From positions 4,030,001-4,094,000 of the forward strand of contig OZ005705.1 in NCBI GenBank assembly GCA_963930775.1: a DNA stretch of 64,000 nucleotides. The letters run 5' to 3'. This DNA is from Cliona cf. orientalis (lineage: Eukaryota > Porifera > Demospongiae > Clionaida > Clionaidae). A model generated the notes under the pieces. It was not told where the DNA came from. It saw only the letters and a program-made list of their open reading frames with translations, and did no database searches. Positions within the stretch are counted from its first letter, which is position 1. Each line of letters begins with the position of its first letter. Position numbers and translations under genes: made by a program. Below are positions 56,701 to 63,831 of this stretch, in pieces.

Positions 56701-59700
56701 GTCATTCAGATTCAGAATCAGAGGCTAGTATGTAAGCACGCTTTCTGGGAAGTGATGGTTGAGTTTGGATGAATTATTGCATGTGTGCTGTGTGTATGAT
56801 GATGAACATGAGCTAAAGCAATTATTAAAGGTACAATTTTGAAAAATAAAAGGGGATTAAATGAGCATTTTGGGGTACTGTACTCAGTTGCAGGTGCAAG
56901 AATGAGCATGGATTGAGGCTCAAAAATACCAACTAGAGTTTTACCTAATTTTCAAGGGTCATCAACGTCAAGAGTGTCATAATCTGCTAAGCTCTGTTCA
57001 TTTTTGTGTCCTGTTATTGCCATTTTCTCTCTTGTTTGTTGCACCAAAGTTCCAAACTTTGGTGACTGATTTTCCTGAGAGAGTGGTTTGTAAAACGCTT
57101 CTTTGTTGCACCAAGACCAGCTTTAGTAGCTATCGCTTCCATGAATTTGTTAATCTGGTTGACTCTAACAGAGCTACAAACATACCATACTGTAGCTTCA
57201 CAGCGTTGTCGTTCTTTTCTCAGTAGTGTCAAGTATAGGGGGGCCGATGAAGTCAGAGATTCTGGACGTTTTGGGAGAAGCTTGAGAATAGCAGGCACTG
57301 GACACCTTGGTCTGCCAATGTTGAAGATGTTCTGAGTGTTAGACCATGGTTTTTTCTTTAGTCCACCTTGGCGAGTTTTGGTTGGACCTTCTATCCACTC
57401 GATGTAAGTCGCATCACCATCCACATCCCGTACTATCCTTAAATTTTCCACTCTGATTTGGTGGTGTTCTTGTCTACCTCTTGTTCATATGTGTTGGCTC
57501 ACTACAAATAACACTAGGTACATGTAGTTCAAACTACTAGGGTTACTCCCATCCAAAACGCCAGAACTCCAAATCATTTTTTCATCGTTGAGTAATAATG
57601 GGTTGGCTTTCCTCTTCCTTTTTCCAAGACCATTTTCAAGCAATTCTATTGCTTTACCATTGAGGACTTTCCACAAGATATCAAACTTTCTATCCTTCAA
57701 TATGCTAAAGGTGTAGCCTTTATCTCTCAGATATCTGTCTAGAGATGCTTTAAATGATTCCGGTTCGTAGTTTTCTCCATCATCGTTTCTAATTTCTGAA
57801 TAGAACCTCTGCAGGGTAGTGTCTAGTTTGTCTTCTGGAATTAAAGCAAGGTCTGTTTGGATGTGGTTATCAGCAGCCCACTTAGCGTACTTATTGACCC
57901 AGTTTTTTGTTGACTTTGCTGTGTTACAGTAGGTGTGTTTGCTGATAAGTTGCTGAATTTCATCGTTAGACTGATCACTGACGGTAGAGCAGGGGCCTTA
58001 GCTACTAGTAACTGCTTGGTATGTTGGCCACGCCTTCTCCGTACGAGTCACTGTTCGCTCGTTGTGGTAGACAGTCCAAAACGTCTGCCATTATTTCAGC
58101 GCTGAGAAAGTCTCCCAAAATAAGGCCACTCCAAATATACTTCCTGTTTCCCGTCCTGGAAACAACTAATGTAGTATGCGGGCGGGCGGTAAATCCCATT
58201 ATTTACATAGTAGCAAGGCCTACAGGAAACACTTAAACTAATTAATTATCACTCACTTGAGGCAAGTATACTACGTGTACAAAAGTAAATGCGGATATTG
58301 CATACATGCAAAAGTATTAATAATGGAAAATTTCGTGACATGCCAGAAAAGGATGCGGGCGGTGGACGGGAAACAGGAAATTTATTTGGAGTGGCCTAAC
58401 TATTATCTATCTACTTTGGATCCATTCTTTTAAAATGAATGACTGTACGCTACTTCTTTATGCTACTATGCTTATTGCTATACGAGCGCGCGAGGTCACG
58501 ATACGTGTGCAATTAAGAAAATTGCATACTTAGTCTATAATACAGACAAAATAGCTATAATAATAGCCTAAATCTAGAAATTTGATGGCAACGTTATTGA
58601 ACTTGTCGTAGCACTGCAAAGGTTTTAATAACCAGAACGTTTCGGTCACGGGGACCTTCTTCAGCTGGTGAACAACTGACTGAACAGGAAGCCACAACTC
58701 AATAAATACATAACTGATATTCACATAAATAGATCGGATTGTGGGTGGGTGTGGTCGAAATTTTGAAACTTTGAAACATGTGATAATTGGGGCGAGCCTG
58801 AGCGAGCCCCACATAGACGAGGTGAACGCTCGCAATCCATATATTATTATTATTATTATTATTATTATTATGTATGGTACGTCCGTCACGCGCGAACCGC
58901 CATAGACATTGTACAGCGCTGCGCGGTATATTTCAAAAGGCCGCATGAAAACATTTGCGTCAGCATACGCGCCGTATATACGCCTTTCTAATTTAGTGAA
59001 TTGCAAATTTACACTCGTGCCTGCATGTAGTGCATGTAGTAAGCTAGCTAGGAGCTACCGCGTACCGTTGGTATCAAGCTGTACCGCGCCGGACTCCAAA
59101 GGAGGAGAGAGCGAGACAGAGCTCGTCGTCAGCTCAACAGCGCAAGGACCAGCTAAGAATGCGATAAAGATAGACGTGCTGCTAACTGACTCTGACAATA
59201 GAGGCAGGCTAAATTTAAATTAACTTTCTCTTGATTGTTAGCAGACACTATGTCGAGGGAACTAGCTATCGTGCAGATGTATAGGCCTACATAGCACTAT
59301 GAGATTGTCTGTCATTGTCTGCTTGCATGGATATGTATCGGTGGTCTGCATGATCTATTGTGCTATGGCTTTGTTAAAGTTTTCGAGTCTCAGCTACTGA
59401 CAGAGACTTTCAGAGGCTCAGCTCAGGCTCGCCCCAAACAGGCCCTGCATGACACTAGTATTATTGAACAGTGGTGTATGATTTGACTGGCTGGGGTGAG
59501 GTGAGGAGACTTGAATGGATGATAGATGCTAGGGGAGGTGGGAGATTGCATGCATGATGTGCAGGTGTGATGAGGCTAGGGCAGTAGTGGGGACCATACT
59601 TGGTTTACACTCAGTCCACAGTCTAAGTTGCTGTTCTCTTCTGTTTCTCTGATGCAGATGGCTTCAAGTACCCTACGTTTCCAGAGGTGTTGTTCGAAAG

Positions 59701-62700
59701 TCTTCACTCTCGCTGAGTCCCAATCAACTCGATGATGGTGGTTCCAAGCATGGGCTGCAATGCCATTCTTCATGTTGGCTGTTTTGACCGCATACTTGTG
59801 TTCCTTCAGTCTTTCTTGGAGTGACCTACCCGTCTCACCGATGTACTTTGTGTTGCACTCACTGCACGGCACTTCATACACCACACCTCTTCTGAGCTCT
59901 TCTGGACGTTGGCTCTTCACCCTCATTAGTGCTTGTCTCAGCGTGCCATTTGATTTGAAGACAGTCTGGATGTTCAGTTGGCGGCATGCCTTCTCTATCC
60001 TTTCACTCACACCTTTCACATAGGGTAGGAAAAGCTTCTTCATTTCTGTGTCATCCTTCTTCGTGGTCTCGAGTTGGTTTGGCTTGGGTGGTCGGTGTAG
60101 GGTTCGTTCTATCACATTCTTCGGGTATCCATTCTGCTTGAAAACCTTCAGGTGGTCGAGTTCTTTCATCCTGTTACCCTCTGTGCAGATATTGTTGGCT
60201 CTGTTCTTCAGGCACATGACGGTGCCTTTGAAGACCCTTGGGTGGTGGTGGGAGGAGAAGTGGATATATCTGTCCGTATGGGTCGGTTTCCTGTACACCT
60301 TGGTGGTTGCCTTGGATCCCTCTCTTCTCACTGTCGTATCTAGAAAGGGGAGTTCTTCTCCCTCCATGGTGAACTGGATATCTTCGCTTTGGCTGTTGAG
60401 ATGTGTGTGGAACTCGTCTAATGCCTCCTGGCCATGTGGCCAAATGACGAAAGCATAGAAGAATGGCATGCAGCCCATGCTTGGAACCACCATCATCGAG
60501 TTGATTGGGACTCAGCGAGAGTGAAGACTTTCGAACAACACCTCTGGAAACGTAGGGTACTTGAAGCCATCTGCATCAGAGAAACAGAAGAGAACAGCAA
60601 CTTAGACTGTGGACTGAGTGTAAACCAAGTATGGTCCCCACTACTGCCCTAGCCTCATCACACCTGCACATCATGCATGCAATCTCCCACCTCCCCTAGC
60701 ATCTATCATCCATTCAAGTCTCCTCACGTCACCCCAGCCAGTCAAATCATACACCACTGTTCAATAATATTATCACATGTTTCAAAATTTCAAAATTTCG
60801 ACCACACCCACCCACAATCCGATCTATTTATGTGAATATCAGTTATGTATTTATTGAGTTGTGGCTTCCTGTTCAGTCAGTTGTTCACCAGCTGAAGAAG
60901 GTCCCCGTGACCGAAACGTTCTGGTTATTAAAACCTTTGCAGTGCTACGACAAGTTCAATAACGTTGCCATACTAACAACGTAGCAATGAAACTCTATGA
61001 TATTAGAAATTTGATGTTATTAAAAAAAAATTTCTTCTAAAACGATGCGTATTGTTGATATCATAATAATTATGAAGGTTTCAAAATGTACAGTACTGAC
61101 CAAGATAATGATTTCCATGCAGGCTTTATATGCTAACGCTACTACTGGACTAGCTGGACCAGTGGATTACGTTCACACCTGTGTGGACTTTGGCAACGTG
61201 ACACTTGCTGTCAATGGAACAAAGGTAAAATTATAGAATGTATGCAGAGATGAATATTTAATGCTAGAAAGTGGGTCAGGCTCAAAGTTTAATATGGTAC
61301 AGCAAGATTTAATTAGTAGCTTCCTAGAAAGCGGTGTAATTTGCGTTTTGCCAGTAATATTGCCTCTGATTGCAAATTTATCATAATGTTTTTGACTATT
61401 AGCCAAACGCCTGCTAGTAGCTGCATGCCTGCACATACACAGTTAAGTGGGTGTGGCCACAGTTGTTCATTTGAGGAAGAAACACGATAAAAGATGTATG
61501 ACTTGGGGTTGGTTCTACAGCAATATAGCTGCTTATTAGTCATATCAATTATGTACGTAAGTTTGAGTTTGTCTCTTTATGACATTTTCAAACACTTTAT
61601 TCATAAGTTTTGGTGATATTTGCTGAACACCTCTGCCTTCTTCCTTTCGTGATTGCTAATCAGGCAAGGCATACATGTACATGTTACAGCTGAATCACTT
61701 TGTAATTGTGTGCAATCAGCATTGATGCATTCTCATCATATTGCGTAGTATGCACTACACTGCATGCTAACATTGGCAGCTAGTACAACGTGCCAAGGAT
61801 TTTGCATGTTGGTGCTTCAGTATGAATGGCACAACAAAGTATCGGGGAAATATTTACTGATGAAAAGCAGTAGTGAAATTAAAACCATGATAAGTTCATT
61901 CGCACCTTTGGTAGCTTTGTTTTTATTGGTTGACTTGGTTTAGCACTGCACTGCTTGCCTGCTGGGTGATGATTATCTGTGCACATGGCTTCTGCAGGTG
62001 CATACTTGTCCTCCCGCTATGGGATTCAGCTTTGCTGCTGGTACTACTGATGGTCCGGGGGCCTTCAGCTTCACACAAGGTATTCATAAAGTAGTCTAAG
62101 GTGGTCATATTGCCCGTCATTCCTGAGGAAAGCATTTTTCCTTAGTCAAGACAGGTGCATGTACATTTTGTGTATAGTGACTTCCCTCCATAAGTTGCTT
62201 GTATGGGTTTCCAGCTTTGCATTTAAAAGCTGTGCATTTAGGGGGTGGGGCACTCCCCCCCCCCCCCCCCCTTGAGAGTAGCACCATCCATATATGCATG
62301 AAATACATGTACAAGTAAAAAGTTTGAATGGTGAAAGTGTCCAACAAGCTGAAGCTTTGTGCTATGCGCGGTAGGAGACACATCCCACATCCTTGCAACA
62401 TTTGACTTAAAATGGAGGGAACCAGTGGCTATTACTGACAGACTTTCCCATCCAAGTGCCCAGAAGCCACCAGAAACAGTCTCAGAGGTTGAAACTAAAA
62501 AATTTACTGGGGGAGCATACCCCCCAGACCCCCTGAATATAATCAAGTTAATGAGCACTACGTGATTCTTTGTGGATGGAAAAACATACTACAGTCTTTG
62601 TCCACCCCCCTCATCTCTGCAATTGTCGTGTTTGCCCCCCCCCTTGACGAAAATCCTGAATGAAACCCTGCTCTGGGTGGGATCTTGGTGCTCAAAGATC

Positions 62701-63402
62701 TTTTCTGTGTACTATATTCGCTCGATCAGACGCCGTGTCTACTATTAAATTTTATTTCATTGCCCGAGTTTGTGTGGCGACTATTCGAGAGCGGACTTTA
62801 TTAATACCAGTAGCTGCCAGAGAGGCAATCCATAGAGAAACGGTCGATTGATACCACTTAACTAGGAGATTCTGGGCCCCCTTTGCTTGTTAGATTTTGT
62901 CTCTAGAAGACTGCTAAATATTTGTTGTTACTATTCTTGTACCTGCCATCATAGATCGTCATCCCTCCTCTATTATCTATGCTGCCATCGAGAATGAGTC
63001 GCGAGGCATATTCACATGCTGCGTGCCTTTCAAATAGTAGGTGTGGCGCGGCTACTATTCGAGAGGGGCGACTGTATTGTTCAGCATTTTCGGAGGTGCG
63101 GCGACATTCGAGAACGGCTACAAATCGAGAGTGGCGTCTGATCGAGCGAATACGGTATAATGAAACTTTCAGTATTCTTCCTTTTACCTGATAGGAGATA
63201 CCTCTGGTAATGCATTCTGGAAGCTTGTGCGTGATACTCTAAAAGACCCAACACCAGAGCAGGTCCAGTGCCACACACCCAAGCCCATTCTGTTGGATAC
63301 TGGGGAAATGAACTTTCCTTATCCATGGCAACCTAGATGCATACCACTGCAGTTGCTCAGGGTTGGTCAGCTGGTCATCATAGGAGTGCCTGCTGAATTC
63401 AG
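38573..63402 (+). CDS. ASAH2: Neutral ceramidase, 11 exons, 3' part outside window
   Basis: Hydrolyses ceramide to sphingosine and fatty acid; family members are secreted or membrane-anchored on the cell surface or in lysosome-like compartments. Exons: 38573-38704, 38980-39129, 39239-39355, 39431-39618, 53002-53082, 53142-53262, 53322-53444, 53500-53586, 61123-61224, 61998-62079, 63195-63402; all junctions are GT-AG and keep frame (463 residues so far; the family is about 700-780). Residues 1-23 form a signal peptide (MALFQLILLLCLVFV). Family landmarks follow in order: GTGRYDITGPAAE, GIHTHSGPAGYFQY with the zinc-site His, DASVNRSPSAYLNNPEAERA, WFAVHCTSMNNTN with a second His, NEGDVSPNTKGAHC with the catalytic Ser, and AAGTTDGPGAFSFTQG. 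Key residues visible so far are all present, so the gene looks functional. Intron 4 (13.4 kb) and intron 8 (7.5 kb) are packed with transposons, while others are 55-109 bp. The symbol is by family resemblance. Confidence 0.93.
38980..39129 (+). CDS. ASAH2: Neutral ceramidase exon 2
   Basis: Acceptor TCGCCTCAG. Encodes MGYAMPQQISNGIHFRQYSR to ADICMGSQIMKIE; donor GTTGGT. 50 codons. Confidence 0.9.
39239..39355 (+). CDS. ASAH2: Neutral ceramidase exon 3 (zinc-site HTH motif)
   Basis: Acceptor TTACATGTAG, donor GTACTC. Encodes VIRKLQALYGDMYSD then SGIHTHSGPAGYFQYVLFE, containing the first metal-binding His region. 39 codons. Confidence 0.9.
39431..39618 (+). CDS. ASAH2: Neutral ceramidase exon 4
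   Basis: Acceptor TCTCCTTAG. Encodes VMSLGFVGQTLDVIVDGIVE to YLNNPEAERA; ends two bases into a Leu codon completed at 53002. Donor GTAAGTA immediately abuts a MITE. Confidence 0.9.
39626..39988. mobile_element. CCGTA-group MITE at the exon 4 donor
   Basis: TA at 39624-39625 and 39989-39990; left CCGTAGAATCTCGCAATTATG, right AATCGCGG. Shares CTGCATTTTTAGCTCAAGTT and CATGCACAAAGGGAGAG with 8894-9914 but lacks the nested insertion there. Confidence 0.75.
39989..40898. other. Intron sequence; direct repeat of AAAATCGTACAAAAATTCAA
   Basis: The string AAAATCGTACAAAAATTCAA occurs near 40200 and again near 40533. No gene recognised. Confidence 0.4.
40899..41310. mobile_element. hAT-like MITE (GGCTCGTCCCCAG ends)
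   Basis: Arms GGCTCGTCCCCAGTCTCCCC and CCATATATGG...GGGGACGAGGC. Same family as 9046-9870 and 49405-49968. CAGGTTTA/CAGGTTAT flanks suggest an imperfect duplication. Confidence 0.75.
41311..41751. other. Intron sequence, nothing recognised
   Basis: No TIR pair or coding frame seen. Confidence 0.4.
41752..41954. mobile_element. CCGTA-group MITE remnant (CCGCCAAATTTAA subfamily), inverted
   Basis: AGAAATATTAGCGGGAATTA and TTGGCGGTTTGGTATGGGAT match the complement of 34975-35174; the termini are mutated. Confidence 0.75.
42359..42841. mobile_element. TIR repeat rich in ACATGCATGT
   Basis: Ends ATACGAAATCATGTACATGT and ATGCATAAGATTTCGTATAG are inverted. AACATGCATG(T/C) words fill both halves. 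No transposase. Confidence 0.65.
42903..43808. mobile_element. TIR element (CAGTCTACACTAAGACC)
   Basis: CAGTCTACACTAAGACC at the left, GGTCTTAGTGTAGACTG at the right, GTTA on both sides. Two minus-strand frames inside share a GVSITDLARIQ/GMSVTDLPRIQ segment about 300 bp apart, perhaps an internal duplication; no family recognised. Confidence 0.75.
43809..44210. other. Intron sequence, nothing recognised
   Basis: No feature seen. Confidence 0.4.
44211..44566. mobile_element. hAT-like MITE with 5-bp duplication, copy 3
   Basis: Starts CACTAGCGTATCCAGGGGGG, ends CCTGGATACGCCACTG, flanked by GAATG on both sides. Inverted relative at 45177-45472. Confidence 0.85.
44962..45567. mobile_element. 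CCGTA-group MITE (GGCTACTATT subfamily), interrupted
   Basis: Right end ATACGG followed by TA; CGGCTACTATT words at both ends and TTTCAGCCTTG(T)GGAGTG match 9190-9548. Left terminus mutated. Split by the element at 45177-45472. Confidence 0.7.
45177..45472. mobile_element. hAT-like MITE with 5-bp duplication, copy 4
   Basis: Starts CAGTGGCGTATACACCCACC, ends GGATACGCTAGTG; CATGC at 45172-45176 and 45473-45477. Inverted relative of 44211-44566. Confidence 0.85.
45648..46107 (+). repeat. Left terminal inverted repeat of the candidate transposon
   Basis: Aligns in reverse with 51937-52408, sharing TTCAACCAAAATTTTCACATG, GGCTTCATTTAGTGAGGT-type and TGGGATTGGGAGAGAAACA-type blocks, with scattered differences that indicate age. 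Confidence 0.8.
46269..46936. mobile_element. TTAA-flanked MITE (GGTTACGGGATAGT)
   Basis: TTAAGGTTACGGGATAGT at the left, ACTATCCCGTAACCTTAA at the right. 668 bp, TTAA target as in piggyBac-type elements. A 97-codon minus frame inside is not recognised. Confidence 0.85.
47425..47829. mobile_element. CCGTA-group MITE (ACGAAAWTTTC subfamily) inside the transposase-type gene
   Basis: TA at both flanks; CCGTAAATCTGGAAAATTTCG and the complement of ACGAAAATTTCCAGATTTACAG. Words such as CGAAATATTTTCGTAG and TACGAAATT recur. Joining the flanks with one TA gives an open frame (HLSRTIPASDTTREE). Confidence 0.9.
49090..50162. mobile_element. CCGTA-group element (CTCTAATTATTCGAAC subfamily), 1.07 kb
   Basis: TA on both sides; CCGTACTCGCTCTAATTATT and the complement of GGATAATTAGAGCGAGTACGG. 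Inserted in family B at ...CTTATA/TAGTCCGTGTCC; the intact site is at 15236-15262. Contains an ATG frame (49233-49317, MAGARDNSSRLSK...) running to a GGTAAC donor-like site, and a hAT-like MITE at 49405-49968. Confidence 0.9.
49405..49968. mobile_element. hAT-like MITE (TTAGCCTCGTCCCCAG), large palindrome
   Basis: Arms of roughly 130 bp: AGCCTCGTCCCCAGGCGCCC, CATATATGGCACAACAGC, mirrored near 49840-49965. GATAAACC before and GATAAACA after: a 7-of-8 duplication. Confidence 0.8.
50163..50560 (-). repeat. Dispersed repeat family B, copy 3 (inverted)
   Basis: GTCCGTGTCCTAACCTGGAG, GAGATGCATTCTCGAG and CAGGCCTGCTCGGCAGGCC are the complement of copy 1; its missing end is at 49030-49089, beyond the inserted element. 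Confidence 0.7.
51444..51840. mobile_element. TIR MITE (GTGACCCGCTCTGAGAAAAG), 4-bp duplication
   Basis: GTGACCCGCTCTGAGAAAAG and the complement of CTTTTCTCAGAGCAGGTCAC, flanked by ATAT. Related terminus to 27936-28577. No coding content. Confidence 0.85.
51937..52408 (-). repeat. Right terminal inverted repeat of the candidate transposon
   Basis: Complement of 45648-46107, ending ATTACCCA before TA. See that entry. Confidence 0.8.
52409..53001. other. End of ceramidase intron 4, nothing recognised
   Basis: No TIR pair or gene seen; the last bases form the acceptor of exon 5. Confidence 0.4.
53002..53082 (+). CDS. ASAH2: Neutral ceramidase exon 5
   Basis: Acceptor ATGACTTACAG, donor GTTAGT. 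Encodes YAYDTDKEMMILKMVDLVTG to GMI; ends GA, joined with T of exon 6 to give Asp. Confidence 0.88.
53142..53262 (+). CDS. ASAH2: Neutral ceramidase exon 6 (second His)
   Basis: Acceptor CATACCCAG, donor GTAAGA. Encodes WFAVHCTSMNNTNGLISGDN to YMNKGALPGN. Separated from exon 5 by a 59-bp intron. Confidence 0.92.
53322..53444 (+). CDS. ASAH2: Neutral ceramidase exon 7 (catalytic serine)
   Basis: Acceptor TTTCTCAG, donor GTTGGT. Encodes GEFVAAFAQSNEGDVSPNTK; the Ser of GDVSPN is the family nucleophile. 41 codons. Confidence 0.93.
53500..53586 (+). CDS. ASAH2: Neutral ceramidase exon 8
   Basis: Acceptor TCTCCTCAG after a 55-bp intron; donor GTAAAA. Encodes NELCVAFGPGQDMFDSTRII to YSLGK. Confidence 0.9.
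53666..54460. mobile_element. Probable TIR repeat (CTTAATTTAGTGATTT)
   Basis: ACTTAATTTAGTGATTTTGG near 53752 and CACTAAATTCACTAAATTAAG near 54430 are inverted; CTTAAATTTAGCGATTTT lies further out. Includes a tRNA-like segment. Boundaries approximate. Confidence 0.5.
53880..53950 (-). ncRNA. tRNA-like sequence
   Basis: On the minus strand, GTGGCTGAGTGGTTGGGCTC (box A like, as in tRNA-Ser/Leu) and GAGTTCAAATCTCGC (box B). The anticodon arm is degenerate; probably SINE-like. Confidence 0.5.
54711..55050. repeat. Tandem duplication, 2 x 170 bp
   Basis: TACAAGTATAAAAACAATTG starts at 54711 and 54881; CAAACTATATATTATGCACC at 54851 and 55021. Nearly identical, so recent. Confidence 0.92.
54711..56240 (-). 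repeat. Dispersed repeat family A, copy 2 (uninterrupted, inverted)
   Basis: Complement of the family A pieces of copy 1. Shows the sequence before the insertions found there. Its distal end has the foldback, with one arm duplicated: 170-bp direct repeats at 54711-54880 and 54881-55050, and the opposing arm at 55171-55295. Confidence 0.7.
56241..57013. other. Intron sequence with a hAT-like end fragment
   Basis: CCCCCTGATTCTTACGCCAGTG near 56606-56628 matches the right-end type of 19015-19466. Nothing else recognised. Confidence 0.4.
57014..57967 (-). pseudogene. Crypton-like tyrosine recombinase (DUF3504/KIAA1958-type), broken
   Basis: From 57967 downward the frame reads STKNWVNKYAKWAADNHIQT, YEPESFKASLDRYLRDKGY, FDILWKVLNGKAIELLENGLGK and NPLLLNDEKMIWSSGVLDG. 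After a break comes a second frame (57451-57014) with TKTRQGG, CPVPAILKLLPKRPESL, APLYLTLLRKE, WYVCSSVRVNQINKFMEAIA and TNHSLRK. Together these fit the N-terminal and catalytic parts of eukaryotic tyrosine recombinases related to Cryptons and to ZMYM/KIAA1958 proteins. The segment that should hold the first catalytic Arg is scrambled near 57452-57490 and the C-terminal Tyr block is not recognised, so it is inactive. Confidence 0.75.
58123..58397. mobile_element. TIR MITE (AGGCCACTCCAAATA)
   Basis: AGGCCACTCCAAATATACTTC and the complement of AATTTATTTGGAGTGGCCT, with TTCCTGTTTCCCGTCC inverted inside. Relative of 37501-37915. Confidence 0.8.
58631..58669 (-). ncRNA. Hammerhead-ribozyme-like motif, left arm
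   Basis: Minus strand reads ACCAG, CTGAAGA, AGGTC-CCCGT-GACC hairpin, GAAAC, GTT, CTGGT. CUGANGA and GAAA boxes bracket a closed stem II, and outer ACCAG/CTGGT can pair. Penelope elements are known to carry minimal hammerheads near their ends. Stem III would be very short. Confidence 0.55.
58787..59458 (+). mobile_element. Helitron-like element, copy 2 (672 bp), inside the Penelope arm
   Basis: Begins TTGGGGCGAGCCTGAGCGAG after GTGATAA and ends CCCTGCATGACACTAG before TATTATTG. The opposite Penelope arm reads GTGATAATATTATTG uninterrupted, so the insert lies between A and T with no duplication. Contains an (ATT)n tract at about 58845-58871. Confidence 0.75.
59580..60462 (-). pseudogene. Penelope-like reverse transcriptase (C-terminal part) with GIY-YIG endonuclease
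   Basis: Starts just after the RT catalytic box: AFVIWPHGQEALDEFHTHLN, then ELPFLDTTV and VYRKPTHTDRYIHFSSHHHP typical of Penelope RT. The linker leads to a GIY-YIG nuclease: VVYEVPCSECNTKYIGETGR, SLQERLKEHK and an AHAWNHHHRVDWDSA block. The frame is open for about 290 codons to the stop, so only the N-terminal half is missing. The upstream residues in the open frame (MMVVPSMGC) are antisense of the inverted arm, not RT. Confidence 0.88.
60469..60652 (+). pseudogene. Inverted duplicate of the Penelope endonuclease C-terminus
   Basis: Encodes AHAWNHHHRVDWDSARVKTF to NQVWSPLLP, identical to the end of the minus-strand frame. A dead fragment made by the snap-back. Confidence 0.9.
60887..60925 (+). 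ncRNA. Hammerhead-ribozyme-like motif, right arm
   Basis: Identical to the left-arm motif but on the plus strand, since the arm is inverted. See 58631-58669. Confidence 0.55.
61123..61224 (+). CDS. ASAH2: Neutral ceramidase exon 9
   Basis: Acceptor ATTTCCATGCAG, donor GTAAAA. Encodes ALYANATTGLAGPVDYVHTC to VNGTK, continuing the family alignment across a 7.5-kb intron. Confidence 0.9.
61225..61997. other. Ceramidase intron 9, nothing recognised
   Basis: No repeat pair or gene seen by eye. Confidence 0.4.
61998..62079 (+). CDS. ASAH2: Neutral ceramidase exon 10
   Basis: Acceptor GGCTTCTGCAG, donor GTATTC. Encodes VHTCPPAMGFSFAAGTTDGP then GAFSFTQ; leftover G joins GA at 63195 to form Gly. 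Confidence 0.9.
62080..62711. other. Ceramidase intron 10, first part
   Basis: Contains a poly-C run near 62258-62271 and GGGGGAGCATACCCCCCAGACC near 62509, typical of hAT-like element interiors elsewhere in the window; no complete TIR pair resolved. Confidence 0.4.
62712..63155. mobile_element. CCGTA-group MITE (TATTCGAGAG subfamily)
   Basis: Right end GGCGTCTGATCGAGCGAATACGG followed by TA; left CTATATTCGCTCGATCAGAC with the outermost bases mutated. Words (A/G)CTATTCGAGAG(C/G)GG recur near both ends. Confidence 0.8.
63195..63402 (+). CDS. ASAH2: Neutral ceramidase exon 11 (last in window)
   Basis: Acceptor CTGATAG, donor GTAAAT. Encodes DTSGNAFWKLVRDTLKDPTP to VIIGVPAEF. The next exon should start with the conserved TTMAGRR-like segment beyond 64000. 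Confidence 0.9.
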
Positions 63403-63831
63403 GTAAATATCAATTAGTGGTAGGGAGAGTGTTTACCTACTACTGTTTGTCTATCTGTTGATATCGTCATCATTATGCACACAGAAATTGTCTCATCATG
63501 ATATTTTGTACATGTAGCTGTGTATGTTCACAACAAATACACTATACGTGCAGCTCCAGCAAGCATGGGATGTGTGCTCTAGCTAGAATGTTTTCTGTGT
63601 GAGGAATTACAATATCATAGTGCTGCGAGTCTTTTCAGTATGATGCACTATCCATGCGGGATAAAATATCAATAATGTTTATTTTCTGTGTGCAATATAT
63701 GTACATGTTAGTATATGAACACATGGTGACTGAAAGACAGTGCAGTGAGCTTGTATCTCACATACCTGCATATGAGACAACGACCCTCACCTATATTGAG
63801 CTCGAGCATACACAGTGCAGCACGACTAGCC

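Larger units (their letters stand above)
58588..61003 (-). mobile_element. Penelope-like element, 5'-truncated, snap-back (inverted 3' end)
   Basis: Flanked by 13-bp direct repeats TAGAAATTTGATG (58575-58587, 61004-61016). The main part is on the minus strand, from about 60468 down to 58588. Its own 3' end is repeated in the opposite orientation at 60469-61003. Left and right arms match over about 500 bp once the Helitron-like insert at 58787-59458 is removed. The right arm carries 36 extra bases before the target repeat. The structure resembles twin priming. Confidence 0.85.

Noticed and set aside
60048..60458. 136-codon plus-strand ORF opposite the Penelope gene
   Set aside because: Antisense shadow of the minus-strand RT/GIY-YIG frame.
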